Shown piece by piece: positions 37,661 to 48,686 of a stretch of DNA of 64,000 bases. Position 1 is the stretch's first letter; each line of letters starts with the position of its first letter. The position numbers were made by a program, and so were the translations under genes. The notes under the pieces were generated by a model that saw only the letters and a program-made list of their open reading frames with translations, was not told the DNA's origin and did no database searches. Source of the stretch: Dendrocalamus latiflorus (taxonomy: Eukaryota > Streptophyta > Magnoliopsida > Poales > Poaceae); NCBI GenBank assembly GCA_017311315.1, contig CM029617.1:8507820-8571819 (forward strand), read 5' to 3'.

Positions 37661-40600
37661 TGTAACATCCTGAAAAATTTAAATTTTAAAATATGAATTT
37701 CTGGAATTATTTTTGCAGTATATTCTATTGGAGTTTGGATTTTTATGGTGTTTTCCTGAATTTGGATGAAATTTCAAATTTTAAGAATTCATAAAAGACA
37801 AAAGACAAATAATAGTAATACCAAAAAGGGAAATGTGCAAATAATAGAAAACTAAAATTTTAAAATACAAATCTGAAAAGATGATCCAGTATAAGGAGAG
37901 AGAAACCTGAGTTCAAAAATATAAAATCTTCTTTTGAAAATAATAGCATGACTAACAAAAAAAATGAATGAATAAAATGCAAACACATATGTGTGTGTGT
38001 ATATATATACACATATACAAATTGTACAAGGAAGAGTTTAGCAATATAGGAAGAAATAATAAACATATGTATATATACACATCCATACCACTTAAATAAT
38101 AATGGAAACTCTTATTTAATAGTTGGAAATTTAAACTTTGAATTGTCATGAAAAATAAGTGCCATAAATATTTATATAAAAAAAACAGAGGGGAGCCAGG
38201 CCGGCCGAAGCAACCCAGCCCAGCCCCACTCCTTTTCCCCCCTCTGGCCACTGGGGCCAGCTCCACCCGCACCTGCGCCCCTGCCGCATTTTCTTCCTCT
38301 GGCCGCTGGGCCCACTCGCCAACGCCTCCCCTCCTTTCCTCTCTTCCTCCCCGAGCGCCTGCTCCTCCTCTTGTCTCTTCCTCCTTTCTTCTCCCGTGGC
38401 AGAGCAATCTCCACGTCGCCTCCTCGCTCGGTCAAAAAGCCGGCCGACACGGTTGGCAGCCCGCGCACGTCCGCCGCATCCGCGTCGAGCCCACGTCGCG
38501 CCGCCCTAGCCTCCCGCTGCACCGACCCGCTCCCGGCGCCTTTGCCCACGACGTGCCGCCTGACACCGCCGACCCCCGCCGAACCGCTCGCACGTCGCCC
38601 GGTCTGCCCGTGGCCTATAAAGGCGAGAGAGCTTCCCCCGGCCGCACCGCATTGCCCCACTAGTTCTCCCCTCCCGTGGAATTGAGCTCCCCGCGCCCTA
38701 GCTCACTGCCACGACCAAATTCCCCAATCCCGGCCGCCGCCGCCATTCTCACCACCGCCGTCTCCTCGGGCCGCATTTCTTCAATTCGTTGCTTAGGGAG
38801 CATCCTCTCACCGCCCTGAGCCTCCTCCGACCGACACCGAAGCTCGCTGTCCACTGTAGATCGCCGGCACCGTGCGCCTCCGCCGCCCGATCCCGCCTCA
38901 CGCCGCCAGCCGACTCCGGAACCTCCCCGACCCAACCGGCAGCATGGTGAGCATCACTTGGACTCCCTTAGGCTCACGCGCACGTTGATTGCCATCCTCT
39001 CCCACGCCAGCGCCGCCGCCCCTTTTCACCCTCATCGCCAGCTGTTTCCATCGCCGCCCGGCCGCCTCGCCGCCGCTCCGGTCGATGTGCCACCGCCCAT
39101 GGCCTCCACTTTACTCGCGCAATCCATTTTTCAAATCACCGGTGTCTCCCCGGCCACTCTTCTCCGGCGACGCCGCCGTCCACTGCAAGCCTCCCTCCTC
39201 TGTTTCCGGTTAGCCGACCACTTGTTCTGCACAGTCCATTGTATACCTTCTTAACTACGTTTCATTTCCTTGTGTAGTCGCGAGGGGACCGTCTCCCAGC
39301 TGGTTAGCCCAGCCAACCTTCATTCTGCAGGTCCTCAGTTCGATTCCTCCTCGGTGCAATTCTTCCTTCTTTTTATTTTGTTGATTATTGCTTATTTCAG
39401 TTTAGGAAAGATCAAGGAAAAATTTATAAATAATCTAGAGAAGCAAATACAAGTTTAATTAGAATATAAGTGAGATTATTTAAAACTTAAATCTGGATTA
39501 ACCCATATATATAATTAATAATATGGTTTGAATAATTATCAAAAAGATTTGTTATTAAAGATATTGATAAAAGCATTATGATTTTGATTATATACCCAAG
39601 TTTAATAAAGATGGCTCATAATTAAAACTAAGATTGATACTCAATATTTAAGATGTTGCCATTAAATAAATTCCAATGGAAGTTTTTACTAGTTAGCAAA
39701 TATTGAAAATATAACTTTGTAAAACGAGCTTGCTATATAAATAGATTTTTTATATGAAGCTAATAACGACTAAAGTATAGAGACTTTTGTTTTAATGAAT
39801 GTATATATAAGCACCTTTACGTATATGCAAATAAGTGGTTAGCGAAATGCAGGTGGTATGTATGCGGCTTACTAGTAAATACAACAATGCAATTTTGCGT
39901 TCACCATAGACCCCACTAAAATATATAAATGTTATCAGTAAAACACTGCCAGTCATAAAATCTTAAATAGTAGCTTTAGTTATAATGTTAGCAAAACGTA
40001 CTCATGTATAGCAGGCTTGACTTATAAAAGGGATAAAGCATCGGTATCAGTAGTCTCTAGGGAGTACTCAAATTAGAAGGTCATCATATTGTACAGATGC
40101 TAAAAATATAATAGCCTAGGTCATTAAGCATCAAAATAATCTCACGGACATATGGATACTCTAAAGTAAGTATGTAACAATTAACACGAGTAATTAGGTT
40201 CACTAAAATGATACCTACCAAGCATCGCCAGATATCTAGATTAGAAATAGAACTAAGCCTAATAGGAACTAAAGCATAGATAAAGTAATAATGGCACTAC
40301 TAATTAAGTCTTGATACTAGATTTAATAAATAATAATGATGAGTATAAAATAACAAGATATGACCCATACAACGGAATCCTAATTCAATTTGAAATAGGC
40401 TTAGCGAAAACGGAGGCTACATAAAATGTCACCCTATGAAATGCTAAACACCTAGACTCTTAAAATTAACTCGGTAAGTCAAAATGCCCTGTAGAGTAAC
40501 GTTCGACAAAATAATATCTACTCATAGGTCTAACCTAACTCATGGAACTTCCTTGATAAATATACAAATAATAAAAGAAACTGTTAATAAAAGATCGATT

Positions 40601-42570
40601 CATCACCGGCCTTGCCTCAAATCACCCAAACCACCTATTAACTCATAATAAAACAAAAGTTGAGTTTATTCGGATTTATTGGATCTTCTGAGTTATTGCT
40701 TTCATTTGGATTCAGTCGTTGCCACGTAATTAGAAATTGGGAGTCGTGAAGATTCAGTGGATCAAGCGATATCAAGAGCGAAGTGAAGAAAACATCCGAA
40801 GCTCAAGAGAAAGCATTGTGTGAGCTCAAGACCGCGGTAAACCGTGCCAGGCGAGTCAATACTATGATCATGTTGAACCTATATTTCTACCAATTACTTT
40901 GTTTTAAATTAACAAATTGCATGCTGTTATTTATATGAAAAGACATGCTAAATTTACTATCCTAGTTATATGCCACTGTTACCTTGAATAATATTACACC
41001 CTCTGTTGAAATGATTGAATGAATGAACCTTGTCGCCCTAGTAAAATTATAACAGTAACATTTCGAAAATAAGTCCCTAATGATATGCTTAGTACTGCAT
41101 AGATACACATGGGGCGCTGAAATGCCCAAAAACGTCATCAACATGTTTAATCATGCGAACTGGTTTGGGCAGTCATAATGGGAATGACTGGCATATTTCG
41201 ATATGATTATTTCATGCTCCCAAAAATCCCAACTTGCTTTAATGTCTGGGCGGACTAATTCGAGGGTGTGTATGTGTGGTGCAGTGGAAGCACAAAAGTG
41301 AGTTAGTGATGTATAAAAAGTGCAGTGGAAGCACAACAGTGAGGTAGTGATGTATAAAAAGTGGGTTAGTGGTAGCCCGCCCAGATACCACTAAGGACCG
41401 AATCTTGTCATGAACTCCCTTGTAAAACAGTGCAACCACAAGTCCGTAAATTACGACTTGGCTAAGTAAATTTATCGAAGTTCCGGACTCATCTCACTGG
41501 CAGGAGGATGAAGGAATTTAGCTATGGCAAGGGGGGCCTGAAGGGACACCAGTGGAGGGTGAAGTTTCCCAGCTGTCCTACGTTGCGGAGAGGTAGAAGT
41601 CCGGCTGTGTAGTGGCTGGGGGAAACATCCCGCGCACAGATGGGACCCACCGCAAGTGGGCAGTCTCCCATAAATGTGAGATGAGAAAAGAATCTAGATA
41701 TTTTGAAAAGTCACTGTGATGGTCTGCTCAACCACACGTCTAAGGCATCGTGTGGGTCAACGAGTTGATTGTCTCTTGTGGTGAAAGTGTACAAACTCTG
41801 CAGAGTCAAAACTATTCGAATAGCCGTGCCCACGGTCAAGGGCAGACATGGGAACTTAACCAGATATAGTTCTATTTCAAAATGCTTTATGATGGGTTGG
41901 AAAAGTAAAAGGGCAGTGTAAGGCCCTAGTTTGGAATTGTCCTGGGTGTCGTCCCAGTGGTAAGTTAAGCGGCTATAACGCTGAAGAATTGCTATATGGT
42001 GCAGATGCCATGTAATGGTGGATGGAATCTGAATCACTATCATTACTGCATTCGACATATACGTGTGTTCAAAATGCTAGGTCTTAAGGAATTTTTATAT
42101 AATTGTATTCAAAAGCACTCTTCGCAAAAGAAAATAAACCTAAGCCATCATTCGGTTAGCCATACATGTTATATACTGCATTCTGTGTGTTGATTCGCTG
42201 AGCACGGGGTCGGAGTGCTCATGCTCGCTTTTGCGACAAATTCAGGAGCAGGAATTAGATCACTGTGCTTCAACAATACTTTTGGATCATGATGGCAAAG
42301 AAGATGAAGATGTCGAGAACTAGGCCGCGAACCTCCAGTTGGCTGCCTGTGGGCATGTCCTGAAGGTCCCACCTGTGTGCTTCGTTCTTCCGCTGCTGCA
42401 ATTTATTGATTTCGGCCTAATCGGCCCATGAGTAAGTTTATTATTTAATTACGTTTCCGCATGATATGTACTTTGATATTCAGATCTGTAACTGTGTGCA
42501 CTATCTACTGATCCAGGGAATAGTGCAATTAAACACAGTAGATTCCGGATTGTAAAATCTGGGTCTGACA
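37661..42570 (+). mobile_element. Long solo-LTR-like element (4.9 kb), TSD TTACC
   Basis: It starts TGTAACATCCTGAAAAATTT and ends AAATCTGGGTCTGACA, and TTACC flanks both sides (37656-37660 and 42571-42575). The rejoined flanks reconstruct the sequence of 32970-33000, which confirms a clean insertion. Inside are a GC-rich core (38190-39240) with GGCCTATAAAGGCG near 38612, a tRNA-like segment at 39280, a long AT-rich body, a 41-bp tandem duplication (41282-41363), and the GCTGAGCAC...GTGCTCATGC inverted pair (42197-42224). No gag or pol domain was found. Confidence 0.85.
39280..39375 (+). other. SINE-like or tRNA-like segment
   Basis: TTAGCCCAGCCAACC resembles a pol III A box and CAGTTCGATTCC, about 33 bp downstream, resembles a B box (consensus GGTTCGANTCC). 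A T-rich tail follows. The arms do not fold as a proper tRNA (the T-arm is unpaired), so it is at most a tRNA-derived SINE head or a coincidence within the LTR. Confidence 0.3.
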
Positions 42571-42897
42571 TTACCGCCCTACAATGTAACAATAATATAA
42601 CCTTCGAGTGTCATCATGAACTTCTTTGATCAGCGCTATCCAAACAATCGTATATGAATAAATTGTTGTCATTTCATCCTAGTTTTGACTTGAAGATGGA
42701 CCAGAAATTCGTAATGGTATGCCTCTTTGGAGTTAGGCCGTATGGCCGCGAGATCCCTTGGAGTGTGGTGCAAAGACTCGAAACAATTTCCTCCATCCGA
42801 TGCCTGACAAAATTTCATCATGCGGACAGTTCCTTTCTTCACCTCAAAGGCCCACGCGATTGGATACGGGGCTCAGCCCAGAAAATACGAATCCAAT
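42571..42897 (+). other. Remnant of small-gene copy 4 flank, right piece
   Basis: Closely matches 32972-33300. It ends abruptly at CAGAAAATACGAATCCA, where minus-strand copia sequence begins. In copy 2 the copia element starts about 30 bp further along the same flank (16794), so the two junctions may descend from one insertion. Confidence 0.8.
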
Positions 42898-43917
42898 GCA
42901 ATGCCCGGTCTAGTGCAGTTTGCTAAGTACATGAGCGCTCCCACTGCACTCAAGTATGGGAATTCCGGTCCCATGACTTCCTCCCCTCTTCCCTAGGTCG
43001 GAAAGGATCTTTTTCTTGTTGTTAAGACCTCCCGATCATCGGTACTTTCGATGGGAATGCCTTCTCAAAGTCAAACCTTTCTAGCACCTTCTGGGTGTAG
43101 GTCGACTGATGTACCAAAATTTATTCAGGGACATGCTCGAGCTGCAGGCCTAAGTAGAATTTGGTCTTATCCAAATCTTTTATTTCAAATTCTGAGTCCA
43201 AATAGGAGCTTGCTTCTTTTATATCTTCTGCTGTCCCGATGATATTCAGATCATCTACATACACAGAGATTATACAGAATCCATTCTGGGATCGTCGTAT
43301 AAATACACAAGGACATTCTTCATTGTTCGTGTAGCCTATCTTACAGAGAAAGTCGCTTAAGCGATTATACCACATTCTTCCAGATTGCTTCAGTCCATAC
43401 AATTACTTTCTGAGTTTACACTGTACAAATTTTTATTTTCTCTGTCTTGGTTCGGGAGAGGGATTCCTTCAAGGACTCTCATATAGATCTCCAAATCAAA
43501 GTTCCATCAACTCAGGCAGCTGCTCAGGGTGCTCCCCCTCAACTGCTGCAAAGTGGGCTTCAGGCTGCCCTTTGTCATCCTTCTTCTTCTGAGCTTGGTG
43601 GGCATCAATGACATGCTGCGGTTCTTTGCATATCCGCGACCAATGCCCCCACTTGCCACACTTGTAGCAACCCTGGTTCTGCTGGCCATAGGTCTTGCCA
43701 CTCTTCTTAGCCTTTTTGTCACTTGGAGCATCTGACTTGCCTTTCTGGGCAACGATCTTACCCTTCTTCCCCCTTCTCTTCATCAAGGGCTTTCGCACCT
43801 TGTAGCTGCTAGCGTTGGCTTCACGGCCAGCGGAGCTGCCTGGTCGCTGAGTGACGTAGTTCTTACGGAGAAGTTCGTCCTGAGCCTCCGCAACCTGCAT
43901 CATATCAATCAATTTGA
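42897..43917 (-). mobile_element. Deleted copia fragment on minus strand (RT joined to gag knuckle)
   Basis: In minus-strand order, 43912-43496 encodes the gag C-terminal half with CYKCGKWGHWSRIC, and is followed at about 43495 by the middle of reverse transcriptase (43490-42897, with MYGLKQSGRMWYNRLSDFL and VYVDDLNIIG). Integrase and the first part of reverse transcriptase are missing. The sequence is the same family as 16794-22350. The right edge at about 43917 abuts plus-strand copia sequence. Confidence 0.85.
43496..43912 (-). pseudogene. Copia gag C-terminal region with CCHC zinc knuckle
   Basis: 138 codons open from ATG; contains basic stretches (MKRRGKKGKIVAQKGK) and the RNA-binding CCHC knuckle CYKCGKWGHWSRIC. 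It is the best preserved gag knuckle of this family in the window and shows what copia copy 1 (20976-21200) has lost. The N-terminal gag domain is absent. Confidence 0.82.
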
Positions 43918-44055
43918 ATGGATGGTGCTTTAGGATTTGTTTTCTCGTGTTGGTTGGATGATTTTGGAATAATTCATTAATTTATTCAGTTTATGATGGC
44001 ATAATATGTTCTGATATTGGCGTATTTTATTTATGTGTTGAATGCCTTCTAATAC

Positions 44056-45426
44056 ATGTTAATTAAATACGTTATATTAGAACACGTGTGGCGCCCTATG
44101 GAGGAAGTATGCCTTGCTGACAACGGCACAACGAATATCATCTTAAGAGAGACTAAGTATTTTCAGTCGATTCGTAAGAGCACTGGCAGCCTTACGACAA
44201 TCGCCAGAAGCGATGCATGTATAATTGGTTCCGGAAGAGCCACAATTATACTTCCAATGGGCACAATTTTGGTCATTGAAGAAGCATTATTGTTCCCAGA
44301 ATCAACTAGAACTCTCCTAAGTTTTAAAGATATTCGCACAAATGCTTTCCACGTTGAGACTGACGAAGAGTACGGTAAGGAATACCTGCTCATCACGAAG
44401 CGCGAAGAGAATGGCAAAAAAGTATTAGAAAAACTTCCTTCATTAGAAACTGGGCTATATTATACCAACATTAAGGCACCTGCAGCCTACACTGTCCTGA
44501 AAACAGTATTTACAAGCTCTGAACTATTCTGTCTCTGGCATGACATATTAGGCCACCCAGGTCGTAGTATGATGAGAAACATAATCAATAATTCACAAGG
44601 ACATAATATTAATGTAAAGAATTTCCTGAATCATGAAGATTTTGTGTGCCCTGCATGTGCCACCGGGAACCTAATTACGAGACCCTCCACTCTGAAAGTG
44701 AAGGATGAAGTCTCTGCATTTCTTTAACGCATCCAGGGAGACATTTGCGGTCCCATTCAGCCCATCTCCGGGCCATTTAAATATTTCATAGTGCTCATTG
44801 ACGCTTCCTCGAAGTGGTCGTACGTGGGTTTATTATCCACAAGAAACCACGCCTTTGTAAAATTGATCTCGCAGATCATTCGCATCAGAAATGTATTTCC
44901 TGATAATCACATCAAGTCCATTAGAATGGACAACGCCGGAGAATTTACTTCAAAGGCATTTGATGATTATTGCATGGCGATGGGAATTGCAGTTGAGCAC
45001 TCGGTACCGCATGTCCATACCCATAAATTTATTGCCCGACCCCTCTTGCATAATTGTAATTTGCCAGCTACATGTTTGGGACACGCAGTCCTCCATGCAA
45101 CGAATCTCATCAACTTTGGACCTTCGGCCTACAACATCCATTCACCTATGCAACTAGCGCAAGGGTCACCACCGAAAATCTCTCACCTCAGGAGGTTGTA
45201 TGCAAGGTTTATGTACCTATACCCCCTCCGCAGTGTGCTGCAATGGGCCCTCTTCGCTGACTATATTTTTGATGAGGATAATTTCCCGTCATTAGGCGGA
45301 GGAAATCAACCCCTTGATAAAAATGTCGGAAAATTATGTGGGAAGTCACGGGAATTCATGCACATGACCCGCACACTAGTGAAACTGAGAAAGAGGTCCA
45401 GAAGATCATCGACTTGCAAGCATTAG
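44056..45426 (+). pseudogene. Copia pre-integrase and integrase (catalytic Glu region deleted)
   Basis: 44056-44727 covers the GAG-pre-integrase domain, with LWHDILGHPGRSMMRN and the CPACATGN zinc-site Cys residues. A TAA at 44725-44727 breaks the frame. 44791-45426 is the integrase core: VLIDASSKWSYVGLL with the first Asp region and MDNAGEFTSKAFDDYC with the second. Directly after SVPHVHT the copy at 19800 reads QNGLAEALIKR, but here that stretch is deleted and the sequence jumps to IARPLLHNC. The helix that carries the catalytic Glu is lost, so this integrase would be inactive even if translated. Confidence 0.85.
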
Positions 45427-45749
45427 CAAACCAACTGCCCGATCAGTTTAGTGATTTGAAGAGCGTGACTATGTCGCATGTGCCTGCACGCAATGCACTG
45501 GAGAGGGTTGAAATACTAAAGAAAATTGAAGGCATCTCTAATCCCGTCCAGAGGCCTCAGAATAAACGGACGAGAACTCCGGCCCCTCGAGTCCAAAGTA
45601 ACCGGGGATGCCCGACGAAAAAGGATAAGAAGGACTTATCATAGCCGATCATTGAAGTCCCCCAAAATGAGAAGGGGAGCCAGTTGAGACCTGGCACAAG
45701 TATGACACCTTCATAAAAGGGCATACCGGATCTGAATATCCCCATCGGC

Positions 45750-47544
45750 ATGGATGTGTGTGCACACATCGGAGTCGAAAAACTAAAGAGACTTGCCACC
45801 GCAATTGAAAGAAGCGATGCGCAAGGTGAAGCTCCAGAAGAAGCAATCACTCCAGAAGCAATCAATATCTACTTCGCAAAGAAAATTGCCACAATCATCG
45901 ATCTTGATCCAGAGCCTGCATCGCTCGCTGAATGTAAGAAAAGATCAGATTGCGAAGATTGGAAGAAAGCAATAGCAACTGACTTGCTATCTCTAAATAA
46001 AAGAGAGGTGTTTGGGCCCGTATGCCGCACGCCTCCCTATGTGCACCCCGTAGGGCACAAGTGGGTATTTGTTCGAAACAGGAATGAAAGAAACGAAGTA
46101 GTGAGATACAAAGCAAGGCTAGTAGCACAAGGTTTCACTCAATGTCCTGGAGTTGATTATGAAGAAACCTACTCCCTAGTCATGAGTGGAATTACCTTTA
46201 TATACTTGATCTCAATGGCAATGAACTTAAACTTAGAAATGAAATTGATGGATGTTGTGACTGCATACCTTTACGGTAACTTGGATTCGAAAATCTATAT
46301 GAGAGTCCCTGAAGGAATACCTCTCCCGAACCAAGACAGAGCAAATAGAAATCTGTACAGTGTGAAACTTAGAAAGTCACTATATGGACTGAAGCAATCT
46401 GGAAGAATGTGGTATAATCGCTTAAACGACTTTCTCTGCAAGAAAGGCTACACGAACAATGAAGAATGTCCTTGTGTATTTATACGGCGATCCCAGAAAG
46501 GATTCTGTATAATCTCTGTGTATGTAGATGATCTGAATATCATCAGGACAACAGAAGACATAAAAGAAGCAAGTCCTACTTGGAGTCAGAATTTGAAATG
46601 AAAGATTTGGGCAATACCAAGTTCTGCTTAGGTCTGCAGCTTGAGCATGCCCCTGAAGGAATCTTGGTACATCAGTCGACCTACATCCAGAAGGTGCTTG
46701 AAAGGTTTGGCTTTGAGAAGGCATTCCCATCGAAAGTACCGATGATCGGGAGGTCTTTGCAGTAAGAAAAAGATCCTTTCCGACCTAGGGAAGAGGGGAG
46801 GAAGTCATGGGATCGGAATTCCCATACTTGAGTGCAGTGGGAGCGCTCATGTACTTAGCAAACTGCACTAGACCGGACATTGCATTTGCTGTGAACCTCT
46901 TAGCAAGGTATAGTGCAGAACCTACCAAAAGGCATTGGCAAGGCATAAAGGACATCTTCTGATGCCTCCAAGGAAGCAAGGACCTTGGATTATTCTACAG
47001 AAAGAATCAAGATCTGAACTTGATTAGCTATGCAGATGCTGGGTACCTGTCTGACCCGCATACCGTAAAGTCACAAACAGGCTATGTATTCCTATGTGGT
47101 GGAACTGCAATTTCCTGGAAATCGTCTAAGCAAAGCCTCGTGGCTACTTCAACGAACCACTCAGAAATTATAGCACTGTATGAAGCCGCACGAGAGTGCG
47201 CTTGGCTCCGCCGAATGGTTCACCACATCCAGCAGTAGTGTGGGATGAACATTGTGCAAACCCCCACAATTATCTATGAAGATAATGCATCTTGTGTAGC
47301 ACAAGTGCAAACAGGCTATGTGAAGAGTCATCTCACAAAGCATATCAACCCCAAGTTCTTCTATGCACACGAATTGCAAAAGATGGACGAGATTAAAGTA
47401 CTGCATACTAAGTCATGTGAAAATCTAACTGATTTATTCACTAAGTCACTCCCCGTGTCTAACTTTGAAAGGTGCGTGTGTGGAATTGGAATGATGAAAC
47501 TTAGAGTGCAGAATTCAGAGGGAGAATTCTCTCAAGCCCGCTAA
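45750..47544 (+). pseudogene. Copia reverse transcriptase and RNase H (frameshifted)
   Basis: 45750-46601 carries the N-terminal part of reverse transcriptase: HKWVFVRNRNERNEVVRYKA, then RLVAQGFTQCPGVDYEETY, LMDVVTAYLYGNLDSKIYMR, LYGLKQSGRMWYNRLNDFL and the catalytic VYVDDLNII. A one-base change after EDIKEAS shifts to a second frame (46580-46765, FEMKDLGNTKFCLGLQLEHA). Later segments near 46800-46960 also shift. RNase H is at 47020-47544, with SYADAGYLSDPHT, SSKQSLVATSTNHSE, a stop after HHIQQ (47236-47238) and YEDNASCVAQVQTGY. Confidence 0.88.
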
Positions 47545-47788
47545 TAAATCTTGATCATGAAGATTAAGTACTCAAAAAAATAAAGTCCTGAAGACCGAAT
47601 GAAATTGGGTGAATTTTACTCTTTTCCCTTGACGAGTTTTCCTGAAGTTTCTCGACCAAGATTTTTAATGAGGCGATTCGTGTATCGCAGCATAACATGT
47701 ATCATGTACTCTTTCTCCAAATTTTCCCACTTGGTTTTATGGAGTTGTAACGAGGCATGAACGTGTTGGGTGAGTGCCTAAGGGGGAG

Positions 47789-48033
47789 TGTTAGGAAACC
47801 TGGGCCCAGTCCAGCAGTCCTGGCCCATTATGGGCACCCCACCGTAGGCTATAAAGAGAGAGCCATACCGGCATAATTTGTACACCTGATGCAATTGAAA
47901 GCAATAAAGAAATGCCAGGAGTTCTCTCTACCTCTCTCTGTGTTCAATCTATTATTCTATCTTCTGTGATTGATTCGATTTGTTCTAAGCAGAGGAATCG
48001 ATCGGATTGGTCACCAACGACGGTTTCTCAACA
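47789..48033 (+). repeat. Copia 3' LTR, 245 bp, plus strand
   Basis: TGTTAGGAAACCTGGGCC to GACGGTTTCTCAACA. Contains GGCTATAAAGAGAG (TATA-like) near 47847. Same length as the LTR at 16794 but clearly diverged from it. Confidence 0.92.
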
Positions 48034-48053
48034 CTCACATGTCAACCACTAGT

Positions 48054-48580
48054 CGATTCCCCGCCCTAGCTAATCAGACAATGGTAGGAAACTGTTGGGC
48101 GGTTGGGTCAATATAAAATGTTGGAAAATGTTGATTTGCGTATTTGTTCCACCGTGCATGTTAAATTTTGCATACTCCTACAAGGTTGTTACTGCAAAAA
48201 GGTAGGAAATCCAGTTCTTATGCCGTTGTGAAAAAGGGTAAAAGAGTTCAGATATATGCAAATGACCATTCTACTCATCTAATAATTTTTTGCATTGTTA
48301 TGTGAAATTTGTTAGTTAATTGTGCATTCTAGTGACTAATTTAATTAGCAAAACAATGATCAGTCTAGCGGCGAAGAGGAGGCTGATGCGCGAAGCCAAA
48401 TCCTTGGAAAGGTAAGCACCCTAATTGGACAATAGATTGAAACCAGGGCTTTTGAATAACAGGTCTACACTAAAATAATATACTAAAGCATACAATTTAT
48501 CCCGTAAAAATACTGGAACATGCTTGCAAAAAATAATCTAAGGCAATCGATGATATACCAGTGGTTAAGGTTATGAAAAC
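48054..48580 (+). repeat. Duplicated block C (uninterrupted version of blocks D and B)
   Basis: 48054-48362 is closely similar to 52736-53042 (block D), and 48363-48580 continues without a break into sequence matching 56715-57290 minus its LTR (start of block B). In the D/B version these halves are separated by about 3.7 kb of inserted DNA (53043-56714). The block also lacks the 354-bp solo LTR of copies A and B. Confidence 0.85.
48364..48411 (+). other. Possible conserved exon (identity unknown)
   Basis: A 48-bp stretch preceded by ATGATCAG and ending AAAG|GTAAGC, a good splice donor. The paralogue at 56716-56769 keeps a GT donor and the reading frame: EEEADARSQILGK here and EEADAQSRILGK there. 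Substitutions are fairly conservative for the surrounding divergence. I do not recognise the protein. The 600 bp around it contain no second exon that I can identify. Confidence 0.35.
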
Positions 48581-48686
48581 TAGTTTTGAATTTTTACCCG
48601 CGAGGTCCGATAGTACCGATTATCAAAAAATTTCGATAGTTTTCAGACCAAAATTTCAAAAATCAGCTGATGAGGATATAATAATA

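Larger units (their letters stand above)
43918..48033 (+). mobile_element. Ty1/copia retrotransposon, plus strand, 5'-truncated
   Basis: Starts within the region between gag and pre-integrase (matching 20890 of the minus-strand copy) and continues through pre-integrase, integrase, reverse transcriptase and RNase H to a polypurine tract (AAGGGGGAG, 47780-47788) and 3' LTR (47789-48033). Gag, primer-binding site and 5' LTR are missing. Joined head to head with the minus fragment at about 43917. Confidence 0.88.

Noticed and set aside
39280..39375. tRNA gene
   Set aside because: A- and B-box-like words are present but the T-arm and acceptor do not pair; kept only as a low-confidence SINE-like segment.
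42897..48033. One complete, inverted copia element
   Set aside because: Reverse transcriptase is present twice in opposite orientation and there is only one LTR, so these are two fragments.
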